The notes: a model not told the origin generated them from the letters alone. Positions 18,543-28,345 are shown, counted from the first letter of the stretch. The stretch: DNA of 47,260 nt from Synechococcaceae cyanobacterium SM2_3_1 (GCA_012030715.1 JAAUUJ010000010.1:1-47260); one strand, 5' to 3'. Program-made: numbers and translations.

Positions 18543-19816
18543 AGGCTTCCGGCGGCAAATTGATTGTCTTACCAGAGGCTTCTCCAGAATTGCAGTTGGG
18601 TGCCGCCCAGGCCACCTCTGTGGTTGCCGTAGCCGAAAGCAATCCCGAGGCCACAATCATCACAGCTCAACAGCTGACTTATGATCGCTCGACCCAGAGG
18701 GCTGTGGGGGAAGGAGATCTCGTCATCCGCGAGGAAGGGGTGGAGATCCGTGCACCGCGGGGTACCTACGATCGTCAACTGGCCCAGAGCAACCTAGAGG
18801 GGGGGGTGGTGCTGCAGGAAACGGGGCAGGGGGGTGGAGAGATTATGCCAGACTTCACGCTTGCCCAGGCCGAACCAGCCGCAGAAGACGAAGAAGTGAC
18901 CATCATCGCCGATCAACTGGACTATGACCGCAACACTCAGATTGCGCAGGGGCAGGGAAATCTAGAGATCCGGCAGGGGGAAACCATCCTGGAATCTCCC
19001 CAGGGCAGCTATCGTCGCCGCGAAGCCCAGAGCATTCTCAATGGAGGGGTAACGCTGCGCGAACCCAACCGGATCCTGACAGCCCAGCGACTGGAGGGAA
19101 ACCACCAGGATAAGATTTTCCTTTTTGAGGAAGACGTGGTTTACAGGCAGCTGGCAGAGGCAGAAGCGGGGAGCACAGAAGCGGGAGACAGCCTGACCAG
19201 CGAACTGCGGCAGTCGGAAACCGAGGTGCGGGCCGCAAAACTGGTGTATAACTCCCCCAGCGAAACTTCAGAGTTCACCCAAAATGTCCAATTTGTGCAA
19301 AGGGGACGGCAGGCCAAGTCGGAGAGTGCAGTGATCACCCCAGAACTGGTCACGCTGACGGGGGAGGTCGAAATTCAGCAGATCGATGGGGACTGGCTGG
19401 CGCGCCGCTTTCAGGATCCAGACGCACAGCAGGATGTGTCGCGACCCACCCTGATCTTTGCCGACCGTGTAGAAATTGACCAGCAAACCAGTGATGCCCG
19501 TTTTTACGAGAATGTGGTAATCGTGCAGGCCAATCGCGCCGCTGAAGGAGACAAGGCCACCTACTACGACAGCACCGAGTCGTTTGAGCTGGTGGCAGTT
19601 TCGGCTCCAGTGCTTCTGTGTGATCGGGGGGATGTGGGCGATGTGATCCCTGACAGCATTGAGGGTTTACCGGGAAGGGATGCTCTGGATGTCACCTGCC
19701 GAGGGGCCAATCAAATTAGCTCAGAGTTGATCGAGCTGGACATGGCCAACGACACCTTCAAGGCCACCGGTCAAAGCATGATGCAATTCCGTGTTGATGC
19801 TCAGGACGCCCCTTGA
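18539..19816 (+). CDS. LptA/OstA-repeat periplasmic protein
   Basis: 425 residues made mainly of OstA-type repeats: ATIITAQQLTYDRSTQRAVG ... APRGTYDRQLAQSNLEGGV, then VTIIADQLDYDRNTQIAQG ... SPQGSYRRREAQSILNGGV, and a more diverged third copy with AAKLVYNSPSETSEF. Repeats of this kind stack into the beta-jellyroll bridge carrying LPS across the periplasm. As an independent gene it would lack a signal peptide, which a periplasmic LptA needs. It either relies on the upstream LptC frame through a missed base or has an unrecognised start. The next gene is the LptF/G permease, and its first possible start overlaps this stop. Confidence 0.72.
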   Translation: MKASGGKLIVLPEASPELQLGAAQATSVVAVAESNPEATIITAQQLTYDRSTQRAVGEGDLVIREEGVEIRAPRGTYDRQLAQSNLEGGVVLQETGQGGGEIMPDFTLAQAEPAAEDEEVTIIADQLDYDRNTQIAQGQGNLEIRQGETILESPQGSYRRREAQSILNGGVTLREPNRILTAQRLEGNHQDKIFLFEEDVVYRQLAEAEAGSTEAGDSLTSELRQSETEVRAAKLVYNSPSETSEFTQNVQFVQRGRQAKSESAVITPELVTLTGEVEIQQIDGDWLARRFQDPDAQQDVSRPTLIFADRVEIDQQTSDARFYENVVIVQANRAAEGDKATYYDSTESFELVAVSAPVLLCDRGDVGDVIPDSIEGLPGRDALDVTCRGANQISSELIELDMANDTFKATGQSMMQFRVDAQDAP

Positions 19817-19833
19817 AGCGACGAGAAGATCCC

Positions 19834-21030
19834 ATGGCAGCCCCGTCTTCCCCCCCCTCGACTGGCTCCCGAACCCCGTTGCGGAGCTTTTTAAGACAAC
19901 AGTGGGAATGGCTACGATCCTGGCTGCTGGGGGGATTTTTTCTGGAGATCTACCTGCTCAAGGAAATGATCCGGCCCTTCTTCCTGGGGGTGGGCGGCGG
20001 CACCACCTTGCTGTTGGGCAATCAGCTGTTTCTCTACACCGACCTGCTGGTCAAGAAAGGGGCTCCCCCCATCACTATTCTGCAGATCCTGATTCTGAAT
20101 CTGCCTGCGATCCTGGTAGTGACCTTCCCGATTGCGGGTCTATTTGCCACCCTGCTTACCCTGGGGAAAATGGGAGCAGACAGTGAAATCATTGCTTTGC
20201 GTGCAGCGGGTGTCCCCTATCGGAAACTTTTTGTTCCAGTCTTACTGATCGGGTTGACCATCAGTGGCATTGCTTTTTACATGAACGATTACATTGTTCC
20301 CCTCACCAACCAGAAGGTCAGGACCCTCAATCACAACCTGTTTATTTCTCAGGACGCAGTTCTGCTTAACCCCCAGGAGATTTTTAAGGTGGATGATCAC
20401 CTCTGGTTTTACATCGGGGATATTGACCCTGAGACAGGGTTAATGAAAGATGTCCTGATTTTGGATCGCAAAGCGGAAACCGGAGTTCTGCGCTATCCTC
20501 AGGTGATAACGGCGGAAACTGCTCGCCAGGTGGACCAGAATTGGCTGCTGGAGGGGGCTGGAGTTCGTCGCTATGATCCCGAGGGCCGCACTTACTACGA
20601 GGGGCAGGTGGGAACAATGGAGCTGAATATCGTCAGTGAACTTGTCAACCTTGTGCGTGGAGAAAAGGTGCCCCAGGAACAATCCAGTCAAGAACTCAAT
20701 GAGCAAATTCAGCTACTGCGTCAAAGTGGGGTTCCGCAGCAGGAGGTCATCCGCCTGGAAGCAGAATGGCATCTTAAATTTGCAATTCCGCTGGCCAGTT
20801 TCTTTGCCATTATGATCGCAGCTCCCTTGGGGTTGCAGGCGGTGCGTCAGACGGGGCGGTATGGAGGGGTAGCAGTAGCCATCGTCCTGGTGTTTATTTA
20901 CTATGTATTGTTGAGTCTAGGGAGAAGTTTAGGCCGCGCTGGTCTACTGGATCCCTGGTTAGCTGCCTGGATGCCCAATATGGTGTTCGGGGGAATTGGA
21001 ACATTGTTGTTGTGGCGGTACATGCGGTGA
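19834..21030 (+). CDS. LptF/LptG (YjgP/YjgQ) family LPS-export permease
   Basis: About 398 residues. Three or four N-terminal TM helices (EMIRPFFLGVGGGTTLLLGN; ILILNLPAILVVTFPIAGLF), the conserved cytoplasmic coupling stretch MGADSEIIALRAAGVPYRKL that contacts the LptB ATPase, a periplasmic beta-jellyroll in the middle (about 150-300), then C-terminal TM helices. Cyanobacteria commonly carry a single gene of this family. No lptB is in the window. ATG 19834 is preferred over TTG 19813 because a GAGAAG site precedes it. It sits between the OstA-repeat gene and lptD, and its stop overlaps the probable lptD GTG start as GTGA. Confidence 0.85.
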   Translation: MAAPSSPPSTGSRTPLRSFLRQQWEWLRSWLLGGFFLEIYLLKEMIRPFFLGVGGGTTLLLGNQLFLYTDLLVKKGAPPITILQILILNLPAILVVTFPIAGLFATLLTLGKMGADSEIIALRAAGVPYRKLFVPVLLIGLTISGIAFYMNDYIVPLTNQKVRTLNHNLFISQDAVLLNPQEIFKVDDHLWFYIGDIDPETGLMKDVLILDRKAETGVLRYPQVITAETARQVDQNWLLEGAGVRRYDPEGRTYYEGQVGTMELNIVSELVNLVRGEKVPQEQSSQELNEQIQLLRQSGVPQQEVIRLEAEWHLKFAIPLASFFAIMIAAPLGLQAVRQTGRYGGVAVAIVLVFIYYVLLSLGRSLGRAGLLDPWLAAWMPNMVFGGIGTLLLWRYMR

Positions 21031-24000
21031 AACCCACGCTTCTGGTCCACAAATTCTGGTTGAGCCTCTGCTGTGGCAGTTCTACAGCCTCACTTCTCCT
21101 TCTCAGTCAGGCCGCCCTGGCTCAGACCCAGCCCCTGTCCACAGACCTGCAGGGTTATGACCGTTATCTGAGTAGTCATCAGCATCTGGCTCAGGTCCCT
21201 GGTCGCTCCGCAGCATCTGCTCCCGAGCCTGCTGGGGTATTGGCCCAAACCGATCTGGAAAAGGCTGCGGTTCCTTCCCCTCCCCCCCGGTCTGCAGCGG
21301 ATCATGAGTCTCTTGAGGCTGCTCGGATACAGCGTCTATTGGCAGAAGGGGCGGCAGCAGTTTCGGCTCGTTCTGAAGATGTCTCTGCCCGCTTGCATGC
21401 CCTTCTAGAAGAGTCATCTGCCCCACAGCTGCTTGCCCAGGCCACGCCCAGCTCTGCCAATGTCCCCTCACCCTTACGGGTAGACAGTGTTCCTGTCCTG
21501 GGAGCTGCCCCTCTTTCACCCTCCAATTCGCAAGTAAAGACAGAAGATCAACAGAAGCCCGAATCCCTCTCTGCATCCCAGATTGATCGCTTGCTTGCCG
21601 AGGTGCCGCCACCGTAGCTGAGGCCGAAGTGAGCCCCACTCCCCAGGAGATGGAAAAGCCCACTACTTCTGCAGTCCCCATTGCGCAGGCCTCCAGCCCG
21701 AACGCTTCGCCTCCAGATCATGATCCGGTTGCCATTCAGTCTGAAGATCCTGTCACCGCCTCTGCCGATAGCCTCAGTGACGTTTCTACTGACGCCGCGT
21801 CGCTGCAACCGCAGCGTTCTCCCAGCCCCACCATCAGTAATCCTGGTCTGGCTGTCCTGGTTCCCCTGCTTCTGGCCCCAGATCCAGTCGCTGAACCCGA
21901 GCCTCCAACTCCCACTTTTGCGAAGGGATCCCTAGCCCCTTTCCCCGTGGCTCAAGCTGAGGCCGCCTCTGCCCCGGCTGTGGTTCCAGGCGTGCTTGCC
22001 CCTGCCGCACTCACCCCCTTCCGATTCTGCAGCAATTTCCCCTTTTCCAACCCCCCCTGCCGACTCAGGTTGCGGCCCCGTCGAACTCCACCTCACCAGC
22101 GCTCCTGCCCAGTGAGCCAACCCCCACCGATCTCACCGAAAAATTTCCTTTATTTCAGGGAGTGGCCACCGCTGCTAGCCAGGAACAACGACCTTTTGCA
22201 CCTTCGTTACCCCAGTTCGCTGGAACCCCGCAAGCTTCAGCCTATGCCCCCGTTTTGCTAAGTCGTTTTCCTCTCCCCCAATTTATGGTGAGGTCCGGGA
22301 GCGGAGCCGGTAACCAGGTGGCAGCTGCCCCGGGGACTCAACTCCCCGACACACGTGGATCCCAAATCCGGCAACAACTGGAAACCAATCTGCAAACTCA
22401 GGTTCCCCTGGATCCAGATCAACTGAATGTAACCGGGGACAATCTCAGTTTTGATGCTGAGCAACAGGTGGGCATCGCCGAAGGAAACGCTCGCATCCAG
22501 CTGTCGGATGGCACCACGATCACGGGCGACAAACTCCTCTTTTACCAGCGGGAAAAGCGACTGCGCAGCGAAGGCCCCTTCCTGCTTGAGCAGGCTTCTT
22601 CCCAAGGAGGGGAGCGTCAGATCAAAGGTCGCAACCTGGATTTCGACATCACCAGTCGTTCTGCCCAATTTGAAAGTTCTCTGGTGATCCTACCGGGCGA
22701 AGAACCGGGAACAAAGATCTTTGTACGCAGCGAAGAGACCACTGCCCTGCTCGGCGATCAGATCTTTTTTGAGAATGCCACGATTACCACTTCACCCGAA
22801 CCTCCCGTCACCCACTACGTCAAGGGGGATCGCGTGGAGGTATTCCCTGACGATAAGCTGCTGGTGTATAACGCCCGTGTCTTCGGGGGGGGAGCTCTAG
22901 ATGAGCAAGGGGATATTGGCGGGGGTACCCAGATCGGTTACTTTCCTCTCTTTGTCTACAGTCTGCAGGATCACCAATGGATCCTCCCAGGACAGAGTGA
23001 AGAGGAAGGCATTTTCGTCAAGTCCAGCTGGGCTTACCGCTTTGATCAGTACAACTTTGGTGGCCTGCGTCTGGATCTGATTGAACGCAAGGGTCTGGGG
23101 ATAGGCTTTACCCATGACTACATTGTCCCCATCCAGGACTCTGAGAACTATGGTCGTGCTCAGTTCTATCTGGTCACCGAGCGGGATGAGAACCGGATGT
23201 CCAGTCGCTTCCGCGTGGATCACTTCTTTGATTTCTATGCGGCCAATATTTTGGGGAACTATGGCTCCCTGCGTGGACAGCTGAATGTCGATCTGGACAA
23301 CACCTACCGACCTGCGGGGGGTCGCAATGACGCCTCTAACTTCCGCCTTAATTCCACCTTCCGCGCAGATCTCTCCTCCACCACTCTCAACTTTAGTCGA
23401 ACGGGCTCACCCACCCGGGGTACCTATAACTTGCCCTTAACCGTCAGTCATGATCAACGGTATGACGGCGTTCCCTGGCTCTCGTCAAACATGAGGATTG
23501 ACTATAACCAGCGGTTGAGTGCGCGGGGAGCCCAGGACTTTTCCGATACACGCTTAACCGTGGGCACCCGTTTTCGGCCTCCCGGTTGGGGGGGGGATTA
23601 TCAGGTGAATTACCGTGCCTACAGCAGTTCTAACGGGGATCAGGAATCACGGAAAAACTTTGAATTTATCTTTAATCCCACCAATTTTACCCTCTCCCGC
23701 GATATCTCCTTTACCTCCAACCTGACCCTGACCCAGAACCAATCCCCCGATGCCGAAGCCACTGGCCTTAACTTTTTTAATAAGTACGAAGCTCGATCTA
23801 GTTTGAGATTTGCTGATTTTCAGCCCTTTGAATGGATCAAGGTCGCTCCGGGATCGGTTGAGTACTACCAGGCCCTTTACTCCACGCCGGATCAGGAATC
23901 AACCCTTACTCTCGGCCCACGGGTCAGCATTGAACCCAGCGAATGGGCCAATCTGGATATGCGTTTCCAACGGGTGTTTCAGGGCAATAACAGTGTTCCT

Positions 24001-24789
24001 TTTCAGTCAGTGTCTAGCAATCCCCGCGACACCCACCGGATCAACGCCAACCTCAGTTTCTTTACCCCGCGCTCTACGATTCCCAATGTCCCGCCCGGCT
24101 ATGTTGCCTTTGAAGACGATCTGCCTGGAGAACTGCCCATTGCCCTCACCTTCCCGGACGATACTGCCGCAGATTTAGATGAGATTGCCAACCGCACTGA
24201 GGAAGAGTTGCAGGCTGACGTCAAAAATCTTTTCCGCTTTGACACCTCCACAGGCTTTGATTACGTCAGTGATCGCTGGGATCTGGTCAATGCCACCTTC
24301 ACCTGGAACACCACCCCCAATCTTTTCGATGTCCGCCTATCCACCAGTTACGATCCCAATGAGGGTGATCTGAATCCGATCCAGTTAACCTACACGGGTC
24401 GCTCCACCACCACCTTTGAACGGGGATTGCGCTCGGGCCTTGACTTTTACGAGCCTGGGGTGAGCTACAGTGTTCGAGCCGTCTACGATCCCGAGGAAGG
24501 GGACCTCTCCAGCTACGGTGTCGATCTGGATGCCACCATCGGCAACCGCTGGCAAAATCACTGGGGGCTGCGCCTGGGAGTGGATCAGGAAGGGTTGCAG
24601 GAAATTACCATCCGTCGAGATCTGCGCGACTTTGAAGTCAGGCTCACTTACGATCCCTCTGCAGAACTCCTGCGTCTGGAGGGTTTCCTGGTGGCGTTCC
24701 CCAGCCGACCCGTTGGTTTAACTCAGGAGCGGGGCGACTTCCTCTTCTCTTCCCCCTCTTCAATTGGCTCAGGTGAGCTACTGCCTTAG
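21027..24789 (+). CDS. lptD: LptD/OstA outer-membrane LPS-assembly protein with long Pro/Ala-rich N-terminal extension, two frameshifts
   Basis: Outer-membrane translocon that inserts LPS, about 1254 residues after repair, well above the usual 700-900. A signal peptide (SLCCGSSTASLLLLSQAALA) is followed by about 350 residues rich in Pro, Ala and Ser, an OstA periplasmic domain (LNVTGDNLSFDAEQQVGIAE; TITGDKLLFYQREKRLRSEG) and a C-terminal beta-barrel with many aromatic-ended strands. One base is missing at GG 21602-21603; repair gives LLAEGAATVAEAE, echoing LLAEGAAAVSARSE earlier in the extension. A second is missing in C5 22014-22018. GTG 21027 overlaps the permease stop. The linker could span peptidoglycan or bind partners; its role is unknown. 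Confidence 0.85.
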
Positions 24790-24801
24790 GAGCAATACGA
24801 T

Positions 24802-25571
24802 ATGGCCCATTTTTCTCAGATCCAATGGTCATGGCTCAGCAAGTGTCTGGGCTTGGGAGCCACTTCAGTGCTGCTAATGTTGGGATGGGGCAACCAGCCT
24901 GGGCACGGGTTTTTCTAGAAGTAACCATGCGGCTTGGACTCTCCGTCAATCAAGATTACTGGTACGTGATCGCCCTGAGCAGCAGTTCCGGCAGCAACAG
25001 TAGCGGCCCCACGGCCAACTTGACGGATCCCAACATCACTGTGGGTACAAATGACCAGGAGTTCGTCCAGGATTGGGATTATTTGATTCGGGTCAAACCC
25101 CTGAACGAAGAAGCAGTGCTGCAGGCCACCATTCAGGAACCTGGAGGTCCAGAAGTCGATTTCATCACCGGATTTAATGATGTCAGGGTTGAGAATGGGG
25201 AACGTGATCAGGACACCATTACCCTGTCCATTGATCTGGATGAGCTGTCAAATCTGAATGCGGTTGAAGAAGATGTCCAGGTGAGTCTGATTACCATCAA
25301 AGCCCCCTTTCGGGTGGATCCAGAAGAGACCAATCTGGCCATTGATGCAGTCCGGGGAAATGTGCCCAACTACTACCGCCTCAGCCTCACCAATCAGCGC
25401 CAGGTCCTTGTCGAAGATGCTCAACGGCAGGAAACCCTGCGCCGCAGCCGTGAATTGATCACACGCGATGATATCGGCAATGTCACCGCAGCCGACAGTA
25501 TTGAGGGCTCAGCTCTAGGGATCCTGGCAGCGAATATTCTGACCTTTAATCTGGAACTGGTGGAACGCTGA
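24802..25571 (+). CDS. Secreted hypothetical protein downstream of lptD, frameshifted
   Basis: About 257 residues after repair; I do not recognise the family. The ATG at 24802 gives a signal sequence (hydrophobic core CLGLGATSVLLMLGW) that runs into a stop in the T5 run at 24910-24914. Adding one T continues as FFLEVTMRLGLSVNQDYWYV, merging with the main frame. The mature part has a Ser/Gly-rich loop (ALSSSSGSNSSGPTANLT), acidic beta-rich segments and DYLIRVKPLNEEAVL. An AGGAG site overlaps the end of lptD. The tight spacing suggests that it belongs to the LPS-export operon, possibly as an envelope accessory protein. Confidence 0.6.
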
Positions 25572-25660
25572 TCCCACTCGCGAGTTTCTACCCAGATTCC
25601 TTGTCAACGCTCCACAAAAGTTCATGAGACAATGGAGCCAGTGATACAGGAGACCTCCGC

Positions 25661-26242
25661 ATGGTTCGCACTGCCTCTACAATGCTGCCCCTGGCTACCC
25701 AGGCACCAGACTTTCAACTGCAGGATGTTGTCTCGGGTCAGATGATTTCGCTCTCTACCTTTGCTGATAAACCTGCTCTGCTGGTGATGTTTATCTGCCG
25801 CCATTGTCCTTACGTCAAGCATGTGCAGACAGAGCTAGCACGGTTGGGAGAAGACTACCTCTCCAAAAATGTTGGGATCGTGGCCATTAGCGCTAATGAT
25901 GCCGAGAAGTATCCGGATGATGCTCCGGCAAGTCTGAAAGAAATGGCCCAGGAACTGGGTTTTAACTTTCCCCTCTGTTTTGATCCAACCCAGGAAGTGG
26001 CAAAAATCTATACTGCTGCCTGTACCCCTGATTTCTTTCTATTTGATGCAGATCGCAAACTGGTTTATCGTGGTCAGCTAGATGATAGTCGCCCCAGCAC
26101 TGATACCCCTGTGACTGGTAAAGATCTGCGGGCAGCGCTGGATACCGTTCTGGCTGGGCAGGCCGTGTCCGAGGAGCAAAAACCCAGCATTGGGTGCAAC
26201 ATCAAATGGAAGCCAGGCAACGAACCTCCCTATTTTGGGTGA
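25661..26242 (+). CDS. Thioredoxin-fold redoxin (AhpC/TSA-like)
   Basis: 193-residue soluble protein of the peroxiredoxin/thioredoxin superfamily. Order: APDFQLQDVVSGQMISLSTF, the active-site segment FICRHCPYVKHV with a CxxC pair, VGIVAISANDAEKYPDD, CFDPTQEVAKIYTAACTPDF (the cis-Pro loop TP preceded by a third Cys), and YRGQLDDSRPS. This pattern fits the thioredoxin-like family common in cyanobacteria that probably reduces disulfides or peroxides. The substrate is unknown. A strong AGGAG site precedes ATG 25661. It stands alone, just before tRNA-Pro. Confidence 0.8.
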   Translation: MVRTASTMLPLATQAPDFQLQDVVSGQMISLSTFADKPALLVMFICRHCPYVKHVQTELARLGEDYLSKNVGIVAISANDAEKYPDDAPASLKEMAQELGFNFPLCFDPTQEVAKIYTAACTPDFFLFDADRKLVYRGQLDDSRPSTDTPVTGKDLRAALDTVLAGQAVSEEQKPSIGCNIKWKPGNEPPYFG

Positions 26243-26325
26243 TTAGGATCTCTCAGGTGAGGTGCCTGTGCTATGCTCCTAGGGCTGACTTTTGATAGCT
26301 TGCAGGTGATCAGGTCAGCTCTTCA

Positions 26326-26399
26326 CGGGATGTGGCGCAGCTTGGTAGCGCACTTCGTTCGGGACGAAGGGGCCGCAGGTTCGAATCCTGTCATCCCGA
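26326..26399 (+). tRNA. tRNA-Pro(CGG)
   Basis: 74-base cloverleaf. Acceptor stem CGGGATG/CATCCCG, D arm GCGC...GCGC, anticodon stem CTTCG/CGAAG with loop TTCGGGA (anticodon CGG), T arm GCAGG-TTCGAAT-CCTGT, discriminator A. CCA is not encoded. The genes after it are small, duplicated or fragmentary, which makes this 3' end a possible integration site, though no attachment repeat was found. Confidence 0.95.
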
Positions 26400-26539
26400 T
26401 CTTTTCCTAAGTTACGCTGTGGGCGGTCCGCAGGCTTACGCCAATGGGCCTCCCCGACCAAAACCAGAACAATCAGGGGGGACCTGGTGGCTGCAGATCC
26501 AGAGGGTGGTGTGTGGAAGTACCGGAAAGATTAGTAGAA

Positions 26540-27301
26540 AAGTCGATGGATGAGGTGTGGTGATGACGGATGAAGAACTGAATGCCAGATTTGCCCAGAT
26601 GACGGACGCTGTTTCTCGACTAGCGGAGTCCACTGATGATCGGGTCCAGGAGTTACGGGAGAATGACCGCCTTCTGAACAATAAATTTGATCGCTTAGTA
26701 GATGCGCAGCTGCGCTTCCAGGATCAGCTTGGTGAGATGGCCCGTCTCATGCGGGAGGATCGGGAGGATCGGCAGCGCAGACAGGCTGAACAGGAGCGGA
26801 TCAACGAAGAGTCCCGTAAACGTCATGAGGAGCATGAGCAGCGCTTCAACATCCTCCTGGAGGAGATCCGCTTCATGAATCGACAGCGACAAACTCCAGA
26901 GAGTTGATGGAAAAATCTTATGGATGAGGTGTGGTAATGACAGATGAAGAACTGAATGCCAGATTTGCCCAGATGACGGACGCTGTTTCTCGACTGGCGG
27001 AGTCCACAGATGATCGGGTCCAGGAGTTACGGGAGAATGACCGCCTTCTGAACAATAAGTTTGATCGCCTAGTGGATGCGCAGCTGCGCTTCCAGGATCA
27101 GCTTGGTGAGATGGCCCGTCTCATGCGGGAGGATCGGGAGGATCGGCAGCGCAGACAGGCCGAACAGGAGCGGAGGTGGGCGGAGCAAGAGCGGCTCAAT
27201 GCAGAGTCCCGCAAACGCCATGAGGAACATGAGCAGCGGTTTAATGTCCTCCTGGAGGAGATCCGCTTCATGAATCGACAGCGACAAACTCCAGAGAATG
27301 A
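26540..27301 (+). repeat. Tandem direct duplication of about 370 bp
   Basis: The unit starting near 26540 (AAAGTCGATGGATGAGGTGTGG) is repeated from about 26911 (AAAATCTTATGGATGAGGTGTGG) and covers the leader and almost all of each coiled-coil gene. The second unit carries a 24-base insertion within the Glu/Arg-rich codons near 27170-27195. The two units otherwise differ at only a handful of positions. Confidence 0.85.
26563..26907 (+). CDS. Charged coiled-coil protein, copy 1 of a tandem duplication
   Basis: 114 residues, almost entirely alpha-helical and highly charged: MTDEELNARFAQMTDAVSRL at the start, a heptad-like middle (NDRLLNNKFDRLVDAQLRFQ), a Glu/Arg/Gln stretch (MREDREDRQRRQAEQER) and a tail NRQRQTPES. 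There is no TM segment or catalytic motif. Small proteins of this kind often lie near Uma2 genes in cyanobacteria and are of unknown function; one Uma2 gene lies 1.5 kb downstream. ATG 26563 follows GAGG by 7 bases; GTG 26557 is possible. The next gene is a near-identical copy. Confidence 0.65.
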   Translation: MTDEELNARFAQMTDAVSRLAESTDDRVQELRENDRLLNNKFDRLVDAQLRFQDQLGEMARLMREDREDRQRRQAEQERINEESRKRHEEHEQRFNILLEEIRFMNRQRQTPES

Positions 27302-27305
27302 ATAA
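26937..27305 (+). CDS. Charged coiled-coil protein, copy 2 of a tandem duplication
   Basis: 122 residues, almost the same as the gene 374 bases upstream. The main difference is an in-frame gain of 8 residues (RWAEQERL) that extends an AEQER repeat in the middle of the predicted coil, plus a few conservative changes (N to A, I to V near the C-terminus) and an ending PENE instead of PES. The duplicated DNA also includes the ribosome-binding region. Very high DNA identity with few silent changes implies a recent duplication or ongoing gene conversion. Confidence 0.65.
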   Translation: MTDEELNARFAQMTDAVSRLAESTDDRVQELRENDRLLNNKFDRLVDAQLRFQDQLGEMARLMREDREDRQRRQAEQERRWAEQERLNAESRKRHEEHEQRFNVLLEEIRFMNRQRQTPENE

Positions 27306-27420
27306 ACCTTTACTACAGTAGCGCAACTGTTCCCGATCTACTTCCTGCCCTTGATTGCGAATCCCTATATCGCTTGCCTGGAAGGAGTTTGTCCTAAACT
27401 GGTCCCGCTTCTGTTCCCAC

Positions 27421-27522
27421 CAGGCTCGGTTGGAGGATGCCTATCTGATCGGGGCCAATCTCTGGCGTACCCATCTCCTGGGATCTGTGATGGATACCGA
27501 CAACCTGCAACGGTCACGCTGA
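27421..27522 (+). pseudogene. Possible pentapeptide-repeat gene remnant
   Basis: A short frame reading QARLEDAYLIGANLWRTHLL then ends at TGA 27520-27522. The A(D/N)LxX rhythm (ARLED, AYLIG, ANLWR) is that of pentapeptide-repeat proteins, which are abundant in cyanobacteria. There is no start, no full-length frame and no continuation, so it is at most a decayed fragment. The rest of 27306-27587 shows no gene. Confidence 0.35.
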
Positions 27523-27587
27523 AGGTGCAAACGGATGCAACGCAATTATGTGCTGGGAGACTTTCACTATCGGAGTTCACATCGCAC

Positions 27588-28304
27588 TCAACACCACAGG
27601 CGAGCCAGGTATTCTCCTTCTCGATCCTGATACAAGATCTGGCACTGCCAACCCGCCTGATCCGCCTGCTGTTCAAGAGTGTCTGAATCCAGGTACAACC
27701 AGCGCATTGGCAAACTGATCTGCCCTCGATACTTCACAGTCAAGATCACATTGCCAGGATAGTCCTCCGTTAGATCCAGCGATGGCTCCAGATTAAGATC
27801 AGTAGAGTCAAAAAGGATCTGCCCCCCCGGAGCTAACCAGTTGCGGGCTTGGTCTAGAAAAGGTTGCAATTGATCCAGTGTTTGCACAATCCCGATCCCA
27901 TTCATCAGTAATAACAGTGTATTGAAGCCTGATTGTGAAAAAGAGAATAGATCCCCATGATCAAGGCGGTAAACTCCCCGCTGCTGCATGATCTGAATTG
28001 CCACTTCCGAAGCATCCAACCCCCATACTTCCAATCCTTGATCCTGTAACCAGAGACAGTGAGATCCACAGCCCGCCCCGATATCCAGCACCCGCCCCCG
28101 ACATAATTCCAGAGCCATCCACTCTTGAGGCGTAAAGTTAGGGGGATCTCGAAAAAAGATCTCGATCGGCATAATCTGAGTTGTCCCCAGAGAACTAGTG
28201 ATCACTAATTCAGCTGCAGTATTTCCAGTCAGATAATCCAACCAGGCCATCTCCATCAGAGTGATCGCGGGTTTCTGGGTAGGCATAGGAGAGAGGGGAT
28301 CCAT
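27588..28304 (-). CDS. Class I SAM-dependent methyltransferase
   Basis: 238-residue Rossmann-fold methyltransferase. Motif I is VLDIGAGCGSHCLWL (about residues 72-86), then the acidic residue of motif II in VWGLDASEVAIQIM, a motif III-like region LDHGDLFSF, and WLAPGGQILFDSTDL (motif IV/V). The N-terminal part (AWLDYLTGNTAAELVI) is typical of small-molecule methyltransferases found beside natural-product or accessory genes. The substrate is unknown. The ATG follows AAAGGA. It is divergent from the Uma2 gene; no neighbour defines its pathway. Confidence 0.75.
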   Translation of the reverse strand: MDPLSPMPTQKPAITLMEMAWLDYLTGNTAAELVITSSLGTTQIMPIEIFFRDPPNFTPQEWMALELCRGRVLDIGAGCGSHCLWLQDQGLEVWGLDASEVAIQIMQQRGVYRLDHGDLFSFSQSGFNTLLLLMNGIGIVQTLDQLQPFLDQARNWLAPGGQILFDSTDLNLEPSLDLTEDYPGNVILTVKYRGQISLPMRWLYLDSDTLEQQADQAGWQCQILYQDREGEYLARLWC

Positions 28305-28316
28305 CAGGTCCTTTTT

Positions 28317-28345
28317 TTGATGACATGATCAAGACAAACTAGGAT
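28317..28345 (+). promoter_or_regulatory. Candidate sigma-70-type promoter for the Uma2 gene
   Basis: TTGATG (28317-28322), a 17-base spacer and TAGGAT (28340-28345), each matching 4 of 6 consensus positions, end 24 bases before the ATG at 28370. The position and spacing are right; the hexamers are imperfect. Confidence 0.4.

Noticed and set aside
18512-24914. Reading the LPS-export genes as pseudogenes
   Set aside because: Domains are intact on both sides of every break and no missense decay is visible.
26332-26553. 73-residue ORF starting inside tRNA-Pro
   Set aside because: It translates the tRNA itself; no coding signature downstream.
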